Source: Hyphomicrobium sp. (GTDB lineage Bacteria; Pseudomonadota; Alphaproteobacteria; Rhizobiales; Hyphomicrobiaceae). Taken from it: DNA of 5,864 nucleotides. The stretch covers positions 1 to 5,864 of the forward strand of contig JAUWCP010000157.1 of NCBI GenBank assembly GCA_030609245.1, read 5' to 3'. A model generated the notes under the pieces. The model did not search any database, had not been told where the DNA came from, and was given only the letters and a program-made list of their open reading frames with translations. Shown piece after piece: positions 1 to 5,864 of the stretch. How positions within the stretch are numbered: position 1 is the stretch's first letter; each line of letters begins with the position of its first letter. Both the position numbers and the translations under genes were made by a program.

Positions 1-1565
1 CCGCGACCATCAACCACAGCGGAAATTCCGTTATTCGCCGCACGTATGAGTGGCAAGCCCTCCTCAACTGCCCGCACTCTTGACTGGTGAAAGTGCTGAG
101 GCGGCCCCGTCGAGTTTCCAAACCAGCCATCGTTGGTCAAATTTATCAATAGGCCTGGCCTTTGGTCCCCCTGAATAACTGCTCCGGGGAAAATCGCTTC
201 GTAGCATATGAGGCCCGCCACGGGCGGTAGCCCGACAATCGAAAGCAGAGGGCGGGGCGTCGCCCCAGTCGAAAAGCCACCGCGCCAGCGCGTGAGTTGC
301 TCCAGCCCAATGCTCTCAAGGGTTGTCTGGAATGGTAGGTACTCTCCGAAAGGCACGAGATGGATCTTATCGTAGATCGATTGAAGGCGTCCATCATCCT
401 CAAAGACCAAAAGGCTATTGTAGCCGCGTCGAGGACCGGCGGTCTCGCTAACACCACGACGCTTCAATCTTAATGCGCCAGAGATGAGCTGCGTGCCTTC
501 CGGCAGCAATTCCCCTATGGCAACGAGCGCATCGGGGTGCTCGAGCGGCAAGAAAGGCATCGCTGCTTCCGGCCAGATGAGATGCGTGATCCCTGCAAGA
601 TCGTCCTTACGGCCCGACGGATCATGGCGAGAGAGCGCCAGCTGATCGGCGAAAATCGCGCGTTGCTTTGCCGGGTCCCACTTGTCGCGTTGTGGCACGC
701 TCGCCTGAACAATTCTGATGCGCACATCATCGACCAAGGGCGCAGGCGCGCCGCTGAGCTGCCAGACGCCGAACACATAGAGAAGAGCGAGAGGAATGAT
801 GGCGATCGCTACACCCCGCAGCGCCGCTCGGCGCCGCGACGTGCCGCATCGTGCGTCCGCTGAAAGTACCAGAGGACTAGCGAAGATAAGAACGGTGAAA
901 AGAGTTAGCCCGTAGATGCCAAGCACCGCCGCTGACTGCATCAACGGTAACGGCCAAGTGAGTGTGTAGCCAAGAACGTTCCAAGGGAACCCTGTTAACA
1001 CGTGCCCACGTAACCATTCCGCGCCCGAAAGGGTGATAGCGAGAACGATGATGCGCGCCACCCCCTCTGGCCACGCAAACCGCGCGGCCGCGCAGGCCAG
1101 TGCCGTAAAGAGCGCTAGTCCCGCTGGCATCAGCGTCACGGCGAAGGGAAGCAACCAGGCGAACTTATCGGCCTCCACAAGGAACGCTTCGCCGATCCAG
1201 AAGAGCCCAAAAAGAAAGTAGCCGAAGCCGAACCACCATCCAGAAGATGCAGCGCGAAGGATAGGTCGCCTTACCGCAGCGCCGTCGCGCAAAGACATGG
1301 CAGTGCGAAGCGGCAATCGCCTTGGGGCCTGCGCTCCAGCTCCATCGATGAGCCAGACAAGGACAGGCAGCGTGAGAAAAAGCACCGGCCAGAGAAAGAA
1401 CGGCGCCATGGAAAGCACCGATAGGCTCCCCGCAACAAAGGCCACTGCGGCGCGACGCCAGCCGGACAATGAGGAAATCGATTGAACGAGCGCGCCGAAG
1501 CGATCGGAGGGTGATCGCGCGCCCGTTGCAACACCGGACTCAGAGACGCTACGTGACGGCGCCAC
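1..1565 (-). CDS. lnt: Apolipoprotein N-acyltransferase Lnt (3' end outside window)
   Basis: Lnt is an inner-membrane enzyme that transfers an acyl chain from a phospholipid to the N-terminal cysteine of apolipoproteins, the last step of lipoprotein maturation. I translated the strand by hand: 521 codons are open from a GTG at 1565 to the window edge, with no stop. The N-terminal part has hydrophobic segments near residues 38-72, 110-124, 135-161, 170-182, 210-234 and 247-267, with family motifs EWLRG (183-187) and GFPWN (192-196). A nitrilase (CN hydrolase) domain follows from about 281. The catalytic Glu (WPEAAMPF, E333), Lys (YDKIHLVPFGEY, K400) and Cys (ICYEAIFP, C454) are all present, spaced almost as in E. 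coli Lnt (E267, K335, C387). By that comparison about 55-60 C-terminal residues, including the last membrane helix, are missing at the edge. The chosen GTG has GAGG six bases upstream; another in-frame GTG lies at 1577. It is probably cotranscribed with corC. Confidence 0.96.
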   Translation of the reverse strand, partial: MAPSRSVSESGVATGARSPSDRFGALVQSISSLSGWRRAAVAFVAGSLSVLSMAPFFLWPVLFLTLPVLVWLIDGAGAQAPRRLPLRTAMSLRDGAAVRRPILRAASSGWWFGFGYFLFGLFWIGEAFLVEADKFAWLLPFAVTLMPAGLALFTALACAAARFAWPEGVARIIVLAITLSGAEWLRGHVLTGFPWNVLGYTLTWPLPLMQSAAVLGIYGLTLFTVLIFASPLVLSADARCGTSRRRAALRGVAIAIIPLALLYVFGVWQLSGAPAPLVDDVRIRIVQASVPQRDKWDPAKQRAIFADQLALSRHDPSGRKDDLAGITHLIWPEAAMPFLPLEHPDALVAIGELLPEGTQLISGALRLKRRGVSETAGPRRGYNSLLVFEDDGRLQSIYDKIHLVPFGEYLPFQTTLESIGLEQLTRWRGGFSTGATPRPLLSIVGLPPVAGLICYEAIFPGAVIQGDQRPGLLINLTNDGWFGNSTGPPQHFHQSRVRAVEEGLPLIRAANNGISAVVDGR

Positions 1566-1571
1566 TGTAAA

Positions 1572-1576
1572 CCTCA
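1572..1576 (-). promoter_or_regulatory. Ribosome binding site of lnt, overlapping the corC stop codon
   Basis: On the minus strand the bases TGAGG combine the corC stop TGA with a Shine-Dalgarno core GAGG. Six bases (TTTACA) separate it from the GTG at 1565-1563, which is good spacing and decides that start. It is the clearest Shine-Dalgarno in the window. Because the corC stop is part of it, ribosomes ending corC would sit directly on the lnt initiation region, which suggests translational coupling (inference). Confidence 0.6.
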
Positions 1577-2620
1577 CGCTTGATCCGAGCCAGAAACTGC
1601 AACGGACTTCTCATCTCTTGGCTTCGGCTGAAGGATCTTGACCTTTTTCAAACGCCGCGCATCAGCCTCCAAAACTTCTAGCTCAAGTCCACTGGGGTGG
1701 CGCACCAGCTCGCCGCGAGAGGGCACGCGCCCTAACAGGGCGAACATCAGGCCGCCCAGAGTCTCGATATCTTCCTCCTCCTCGGGCTTGAGAAGCTTAA
1801 GCCCCAAGCGCTGCTCTAGTTCCCCGACGGGCGTGCGGGCAGAGGCCACCAGACCCAACTTTGGCTCTACCGTGATGTACGCCGCCTCCGTCTCGTCATG
1901 CTCGTCCTCAATATCGCCGACGATCTGCTCGACGAGATCTTCAATGGTAACGAGACCATCCGTACCCCCGTATTCGTCAACGACCAAAGCCATGTGGATG
2001 CGCGTCGACTGCATGCGAATCAGAAGGTTCGTCGCCGGCATCGATGGCGGAACATAGAGCACCGGGCGGCAGATTCTGGCAACCGTGATGGGGCGTGACA
2101 GGTCTCTGCAGCCAAAATCGAGGTGTTGCGCACCACTCTGTGAGGGTTTCGCGTCTGGTGGACCTTCCTCGCCCTGTGATGTTGCTTCGCCCTGTGATGT
2201 TGCTTCGCGCATCAGCCAGAGAAACAAATCCTTGATGTGAATCATGCCCCGCGGGTCGTCGAGCGTTTCGTTGTAGAGTGGAATTCGTGAGACACCGGAT
2301 TCGCCGAAGGTGCGCAGAAGCTCCGAAAGGGGCTCGCTTTCCTCAATGGCGATAATGTCGGCGCGCGGCACGACGATGTCCTCGACGCGTAACGCCCCAA
2401 ATCGCAGCAACCGACGCAACATCTCGCGCTCTTCAATGGAAAAATCAGTATCCGCTTTGGGCTGTTCTTTGAGGCCTGCTTCAAGAACCTCACGTAAGGT
2501 CTGAGAGCGAAGGCCGATCCGCTTCAGAAACAAAGAAAGGAAGCCGCGCATGCTTCCGGCTTGGGAAGTATTTTGGGCGCTTGGCCAATCGGTTTTCTCT
2601 TTGGTGAATTCAGTACTCAT
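1574..2620 (-). CDS. ybeX: YbeX/CorC-type CBS-pair protein (hemolysin C family)
   Basis: This is a 348-residue protein of the CorC/HlyC family. The order is an N-terminal charged region (1-75), a first CBS motif (about 80-135, with VEDIVVPRADI and the phrase SRIPLY), a low-complexity linker (about 139-172), a second CBS motif (about 181-236, with VVDEYGGTDGLVTIEDLVEQIVGDI) and the C-terminal CorC_HlyC domain (about 247-330). There is no DUF21 membrane domain, so it resembles the soluble E. coli YbeX (292 residues) and not the membrane-bound CorC Mg2+ exporters. CBS pairs usually bind adenine nucleotides. E. coli YbeX has been linked to Mg2+/Co2+ efflux and to ribosome metabolism; the exact role is unsettled. 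The linker carries a perfect duplicated hexapeptide EATSQG (139-150) from an 18-bp tandem repeat. The ATG overlaps the ybeY stop as ATGA and has no good Shine-Dalgarno, so coupling to ybeY is likely. Confidence 0.93.
   Translation of the reverse strand: MSTEFTKEKTDWPSAQNTSQAGSMRGFLSLFLKRIGLRSQTLREVLEAGLKEQPKADTDFSIEEREMLRRLLRFGALRVEDIVVPRADIIAIEESEPLSELLRTFGESGVSRIPLYNETLDDPRGMIHIKDLFLWLMREATSQGEATSQGEEGPPDAKPSQSGAQHLDFGCRDLSRPITVARICRPVLYVPPSMPATNLLIRMQSTRIHMALVVDEYGGTDGLVTIEDLVEQIVGDIEDEHDETEAAYITVEPKLGLVASARTPVGELEQRLGLKLLKPEEEEDIETLGGLMFALLGRVPSRGELVRHPSGLELEVLEADARRLKKVKILQPKPRDEKSVAVSGSDQA
2169..2208 (-). repeat. 18-bp tandem duplication inside corC
   Basis: The plus-strand unit GCCCTGTGATGTTGCTTC occurs twice head to tail (2171-2188 and 2189-2206). 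Two matching bases on each side extend the period-18 tract to about 40 bp. The period is a multiple of three, so the copies add the hexapeptide EATSQG twice without breaking frame. The copies are identical, which suggests a recent duplication by slippage. It lies in the linker between the two CBS motifs. Confidence 0.9.
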
Positions 2621-3201
2621 GGCGTTTTCGCGCGTTTGGTTTTGCGGGCGGAAGCAGACGTTTCGTAAGGGTTGGCAATGCCGAGGCGTGCAAGAGTACG
2701 AATTTCGATCGCTTCCATGACCTGCGCGTCTTCATCGCACTCGTGGTCGAAGCCGAGCAGATGCAAAAGCCCGTGCACGACGAGATGCTGCAAATGGTGC
2801 TTGAACGGTAGGTCGAGCGCTTCAGCCTCGCGCACTACTGTTTCCCCAGCGAGAATGACGTCGCCGAGAAAGTTAGCCTCAGGGCGCGAGCCACTGGCTG
2901 GGAAGGAAAGCACGTTCGTCGGCGCCAGTTTGCCGCGATAGGTTTTGTTGAGGCGCGCCACATGTTCATCAGAGGAAAGTGCAACACAAGCTTCGAGCTG
3001 ATCACGTTCGAGCTCATACGTGGCGGCCAACGCCTCCGTAGCCTGGGTCACAGCCTCAACAACGGATTGCTGCGATCCCCAATCACCGGCCTCATGGACA
3101 ACGTCAACGCATAAACGACTCGGAGGCTCCGAGTCAGTTGCGCCGCATCCATCGATACTCTCGGGACGAGTGACGTTCGGTGAGGGTGCTGCTGAAGGCA
3201 T
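2617..3201 (-). CDS. ybeY: Endoribonuclease YbeY (16S rRNA maturation)
   Basis: YbeY is a single-strand-specific zinc metalloendoribonuclease needed for 16S rRNA 3'-end maturation and 70S ribosome quality control. The diagnostic metal site H-x3-H-x5-H is intact as HGLLHLLGFDHE (H143, H147, H153). The conserved TNVLSFP (95-101) and LGDVIL (112-117) are also present. The family core begins near residue 31 (LCVDVVHEAGDW), so the first 30 residues are an extension over the usual 150-170 residue protein. I read this stretch codon by codon: it holds no later in-frame ATG, GTG or TTG, and a stop (that of ybeZ) lies just upstream, so the ATG at 3201 is the only sensible start. The C-terminus has a basic tail (RKTKRAK). 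It starts 14 bp after ybeZ, whose product is a known YbeY partner, and its stop overlaps the corC ATG by 4 bp. No strong Shine-Dalgarno is visible. Confidence 0.95.
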   Translation of the reverse strand: MPSAAPSPNVTRPESIDGCGATDSEPPSRLCVDVVHEAGDWGSQQSVVEAVTQATEALAATYELERDQLEACVALSSDEHVARLNKTYRGKLAPTNVLSFPASGSRPEANFLGDVILAGETVVREAEALDLPFKHHLQHLVVHGLLHLLGFDHECDEDAQVMEAIEIRTLARLGIANPYETSASARKTKRAKTP

Positions 3202-3215
3202 CGTGGGAATGAATT

Positions 3216-4247
3216 CTACTTCTGCTTATCGTAGGCATCGACGATACGGGCCACGAGGTCGCGGCGCACAACGTCCGCGCTGGTAAAGTGAACCGCCTCG
3301 ATGCCGGGTACGCCATCCAACAGCGCGACGGCCTCCACGAGGCCGGACTTCATGCCAAAGGGCAGATCGACCTGGCTCGGATCACCGGTCACAATCATCT
3401 TCGAATTCTCGCCAAGCCGCGTCAGAAACATCTTCATCTGCATGCTGGTCGTGTTTTGTGCCTCGTCGAGAATGACATAGGCGTTGGCCAGCGTGCGCCC
3501 ACGCATGAATGCCAAAGGAGCAATCTCGATGACACCGGTCTCAAGCCCTCGTTCCACCTTCTCCGGCGGCAGCAAATCGTAGAGCGCATCATAAAGAGGT
3601 CTCAGGTACGGGTCGATCTTTTCACGCAAATCGCCCGGCAGAAACCCCAAACGCTCGCCGGCCTCGACGGCCGGCCGCGACAGGATGATGCGCTCGATCG
3701 ATCCACGCTCGAGACAATGGGCGGCGTAGGCAACAGCAAGGTAGGTCTTGCCCGTGCCAGCGGGGCCAAGACCAAAAACGAGGTCGACTTTATCCAGCGC
3801 ACGCATGTAGGCGCTTTGCGCCGGCGTGCGCGCTTTGACGACGCGGCGCCGTGTTGCGATCTGCGCTTGCCCGGTGTCCGGCTCCACCTCATCGCGCGCA
3901 TGACGGATGAGACCGTCGAAATCGCCTGCTCCGATGTGCTGCCCTTCGCTAACCCGGGCGTAGAGCTTCTCCAACACGTCTCGCGCAATGTCACAGGCTG
4001 CTTCCGAGCCATTTAGGATGACAACGTTGCCGTGAGCGTGCGCTTCGATGCCGAGGCGATCCTCGATCAGCGCCAGGTGGCTATCGTATTCTCCCAGGAG
4101 CTTTGTCAGATGCCGGTTGTCCTCGAACGGCACTACGACGCGCTTGCTGGAAATCTGAACGTTGGGGGTCCTCCCGGGTCGGGGTACGGCGCTCCCGCGA
4201 AATGCTGCCAATAGAGGCTCCAGTTTTCGACCGCTTCGAATCGTCAT
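3216..4247 (-). CDS. ybeZ: PhoH family P-loop ATPase (YbeZ)
   Basis: This is a 343-residue cytoplasmic P-loop ATPase of the PhoH family, YbeZ branch. In E. coli YbeZ interacts with YbeY and is thought to support RNA and ribosome maturation; the precise activity is not established. The N-terminal part (about 30-100) is the small alpha/beta region typical of the longer PhoH proteins. The ATPase core follows: Walker A GPAGTGKT (161-168), the family signature RPAVEAGERLGFLPGDL (191-207), Walker B VILDEAQN (258-265) and TGDPSQVDLP (287-296). Length and motifs match full-length family members. The ATG at 4247 is the first possible start, because an in-frame TAG lies about 18 bases upstream; GGGA four bases before the ATG may act as a close-set Shine-Dalgarno. 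The name PhoH comes from an E. coli paralogue in the phosphate regulon; no pho box is visible here. It sits 84 bp after miaB and 14 bp before ybeY. Confidence 0.95.
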   Translation of the reverse strand: MTIRSGRKLEPLLAAFRGSAVPRPGRTPNVQISSKRVVVPFEDNRHLTKLLGEYDSHLALIEDRLGIEAHAHGNVVILNGSEAACDIARDVLEKLYARVSEGQHIGAGDFDGLIRHARDEVEPDTGQAQIATRRRVVKARTPAQSAYMRALDKVDLVFGLGPAGTGKTYLAVAYAAHCLERGSIERIILSRPAVEAGERLGFLPGDLREKIDPYLRPLYDALYDLLPPEKVERGLETGVIEIAPLAFMRGRTLANAYVILDEAQNTTSMQMKMFLTRLGENSKMIVTGDPSQVDLPFGMKSGLVEAVALLDGVPGIEAVHFTSADVVRRDLVARIVDAYDKQK

Positions 4248-4331
4248 TCGATCCCAGGTAGCCTACCACATTGTTTCGGCATAGCTGCCGGGCCACCACA
4301 AATCGGACGTGGCGTCACAATACGTACGCGA
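4248..4331 (-). other. miaB-ybeZ intergenic region with two small dyads
   Basis: This is the longest gap between genes in the window. On the minus strand CGGCA-GCTA-TGCCG (4277-4290) can form a 5-bp stem with a 4-base loop. Nine bases later GGTAG-G-CTACC (4257-4267) is a near-perfect palindrome lying right next to the probable ybeZ ribosome binding site. Neither is followed by a T run, so an intrinsic terminator is not supported. I see no convincing promoter. The region could hold an RNA processing site or a weak promoter for the downstream genes, but this is speculation. Confidence 0.4.
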
Positions 4332-5792
4332 TCAAGCCGGACGTATGACACCTGCCAAACTATTGGTGCCACAGCCCGAAATTTCAACCGGCCGGATTTG
4401 GCCCAGCACTTCAGGTGCGGCCTGGGCGTGGACGGCCTGTAGATAAGGTGAACGGCCTGCGAGCTGCCCTGGGCGCCGTCCTGGCTTTTCGAACAAAACC
4501 GGGAGCGTTCGGCCCACACAGTGTGCATTGAACGCGGATTGCTGGCGATCGAGCAGTTTTTGTAGACGGAGTAGACGGTCCGTCTTTACCACGTCAGACA
4601 CCTGATCATCGAGCTTTCCGGCCGGCGTGCCAGGCCGCGCGCTGTACTTGAAGGAATAAGCCTGTGCAAACCCCACCTCTTCTATGAGCGCTATCGTCTC
4701 TTCGAATTCGGCTTCGGTCTCGCCGGGGAAACCGACAATAATGTCGGTCGACAGCGCAATTCCGGGCCGCGCGGCGCGGATGCGGGCAACGAGATCGACG
4801 TACTCTTTGATGGTGTGCTTGCGGTTCATCGCCGCCAGGATGCGATCGGAGCCGGCCTGGAAGGGCAGATGAAGATAAGGCATCAGCTTTTCTTCCTCGC
4901 CATGAACTTCGATGAGATCATCGCTCATGTCACGAGGGTGGCTCGTGGTGTAGCGCAGCCGCTCAATGCCGTCGATCTGAGCAAGATGGCGGATCAATTG
5001 CGCCAAAGACCATGAGGCCCCGTCCGGTCCCTTTCCGTGGTAGGCGTTGACGTTCTGACCCAAAAGCGTGATCTCGCGCACACCACTGGCCGTCAACTTG
5101 CGCGCTTCGGACGCGACATCGGCGACCGAACGCGAGTACTCCATCCCGCGTGTGTAGGGGACCACGCAAAACGTGCAGAACTTGTCGCAACCCTCCTGCA
5201 CAGTGAGGAAGGCGGTCACCCGGCGCGACGGCGCGCGTTCAGGCAACTGCGCAAACTTCTCTTCATCCGGAAAGGCCGTATCGACCACCGGCTTTGAGCC
5301 CGTTTTCGCTTGGTCGATAAGCTCAGGCAGACGGTGATAGCTTTGCGGGCCAACAACGAGATCGACGATGGGCGCGCGTGCGACGATCTCCGCCCCTTCG
5401 GCCTGGGCAACACAGCCCGCAACCGCCACGATTGTTTCCCGGCCAACGGCGCTGCGCGCGTCCTTCACTTGGCGGACGCGGCCGAGCTCGGAATAGACCT
5501 TTTCTGCCGCCTTCTCGCGGATGTGGCAGGTATTGAGGATGACAAGGTCGGCGTCCTCAATCGCACTGGCTTCCGAGTAGCCTTGCGCGGCGAGCGCCTC
5601 GTTCATACGCTCAGAATCATAGACGTTCATTTGGCAACCGAACGTCTTGATGAACACCTTTGGTGCAGGCTGCCCCGTATCGACATCGGACACGACCGCA
5701 AAGGGCGATTCTAAGTCATCACCGTCGTCATCGTTCGAAACTGTAGGCAGCCGATCTTGCATTGCTTCCACACGCCTAGCTTTATGTTGCAT
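4332..5792 (-). CDS. miaB: tRNA-2-methylthio-N6-dimethylallyladenosine synthase MiaB
   Basis: MiaB is a radical-SAM methylthiotransferase that converts i6A37 to ms2i6A37 in tRNAs reading UNN codons. It uses two [4Fe-4S] clusters. The N-terminal MTTase domain (about 45-165) carries the auxiliary-cluster cysteines C53 (TFGCQMN), C89 (NTCHIREKA) and C127 (AGCVAQ). The radical-SAM domain has the C-x3-C-x2-C triad C202, C206, C209 (GCDKFCTFC) and continues through STDIIVGFPGETE (348-360). A C-terminal TRAM domain for RNA binding spans about 421-484. At 486 residues it is full length. The first 44 residues are an acidic, low-complexity extension (DDDGDD at 21-26) before the conserved KVFIKTFGCQMN. 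The start is uncertain: the ATG at 5792 lacks a Shine-Dalgarno, while an in-frame ATG at 5762 (M11) has GGAAG only two bases upstream. It is the first gene of the visible cluster. Confidence 0.96.
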   Translation of the reverse strand: MQHKARRVEAMQDRLPTVSNDDDGDDLESPFAVVSDVDTGQPAPKVFIKTFGCQMNVYDSERMNEALAAQGYSEASAIEDADLVILNTCHIREKAAEKVYSELGRVRQVKDARSAVGRETIVAVAGCVAQAEGAEIVARAPIVDLVVGPQSYHRLPELIDQAKTGSKPVVDTAFPDEEKFAQLPERAPSRRVTAFLTVQEGCDKFCTFCVVPYTRGMEYSRSVADVASEARKLTASGVREITLLGQNVNAYHGKGPDGASWSLAQLIRHLAQIDGIERLRYTTSHPRDMSDDLIEVHGEEEKLMPYLHLPFQAGSDRILAAMNRKHTIKEYVDLVARIRAARPGIALSTDIIVGFPGETEAEFEETIALIEEVGFAQAYSFKYSARPGTPAGKLDDQVSDVVKTDRLLRLQKLLDRQQSAFNAHCVGRTLPVLFEKPGRRPGQLAGRSPYLQAVHAQAAPEVLGQIRPVEISGCGTNSLAGVIRPA

Positions 5793-5864
5793 GGCAGCAT
5801 TGTCGAGGCGGTTTGTCCAGCTTTGGTCTGCAAATACTAAGCCAGAGGGTTATCAAAGCCACTT
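5793..5864 (-). other. Short region upstream of miaB, no gene recognised
   Basis: These 72 bases lie upstream of the first miaB ATG. On the minus strand a TTGATA (5851-5856) resembles a -35 box, but no good -10 box lies at 16-18 bases. One frame reads only a few codons before a TAG and could be the tail of an upstream gene beginning outside the window; that cannot be decided here. I see no hairpin or operator that I would defend. Confidence 0.3.

Noticed and set aside
146..1534. Several short open frames on both strands in the low-coordinate third
   Set aside because: All lie within the continuous lnt frame, which I translated without a stop from 1565 to the window edge and which carries all three catalytic residues. 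They only look like candidates because lnt has no stop in the window.
1638..2057. Plus-strand Ser/Arg-rich open frame antisense to corC
   Set aside because: The serine-rich, low-complexity composition reflects the opposite-strand reading of Glu- and Asp-rich corC codons. The corC frame has clear CBS and CorC_HlyC motifs, so this is a shadow.
3288..4016. Plus-strand open frame of 242 codons antisense to ybeZ
   Set aside because: It lies wholly inside the well-supported ybeZ gene, has no recognisable domain, and its composition (rich in Arg, Gln, His, Leu) is what the complement of a G+C-rich coding frame gives. No separate promoter or ribosome binding site was seen.
4277..4290. Rho-independent terminator after miaB
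   Set aside because: The stem is only 5 bp and is followed by AAACAATG on the minus strand, not by a T run, so it does not fit an intrinsic terminator.
5851..5856. TTGATA as a -35 box of a miaB promoter
   Set aside because: No acceptable -10 hexamer occurs at 16-18 bases; the nearest TATTTG is only 14 bases away. Too weak to call as a promoter.
1..5864. Mobile element, CRISPR array, tRNA or rRNA gene, defence system or other unknown system
   Set aside because: The window is almost completely filled by five conserved housekeeping genes. I saw no spaced repeat array, no transposase or integrase motifs, no terminal inverted repeats and no tRNA-like sequence.

Overview
The window is a compact stretch of bacterial chromosome in which everything I can support lies on the minus strand. 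Reading in the direction of transcription (from high to low coordinates), five genes follow one another: miaB, ybeZ (PhoH family), ybeY, ybeX/corC and lnt. lnt runs off the low-coordinate edge without reaching its stop. The DNA looks G+C-rich (judged by eye, not counted). The gene order and the protein sequences suggest an alphaproteobacterium, probably of the Hyphomicrobiales. In that group miaB-phoH-ybeY-corC-lnt is a familiar chromosomal block, often preceded by a fur-like gene and followed by a small HTH regulator and metK. Those flanking genes are outside the window, so that part is inference.

Layout: 5793-5864 is upstream DNA with no recognisable gene. 4332-5792 is miaB (tRNA methylthiotransferase). 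4248-4331 is the largest gap between genes (84 bp), with two small dyads and no convincing terminator. 3216-4247 is ybeZ (PhoH-type P-loop ATPase). After 14 bp comes ybeY (2617-3201, rRNA maturation endonuclease). Its stop overlaps the ATG of ybeX/corC (1574-2620, CBS-pair protein) by 4 bp as ATGA. lnt (apolipoprotein N-acyltransferase) starts at a GTG just after the corC stop and fills 1-1565. There is no gene-free stretch over 300 bases.

How the genes work together: MiaB modifies A37 of tRNAs that read UNN codons. YbeY processes and quality-controls rRNA, YbeZ is its ATPase partner, and YbeX is genetically tied to the same ribosome-related functions in Escherichia coli. Lnt performs the last step of lipoprotein maturation in the inner membrane. 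The tight spacing of the last four genes argues for one transcript with translational coupling. All catalytic residues I could check are present, and no gene in the window is broken.

I found no mobile element, CRISPR array, RNA gene or evident new system. The points worth a second look are small: an in-frame 18-bp tandem duplication in corC, the alternative lnt starts around the corC stop, N-terminal extensions of YbeY and MiaB, and the dyads between miaB and ybeZ.
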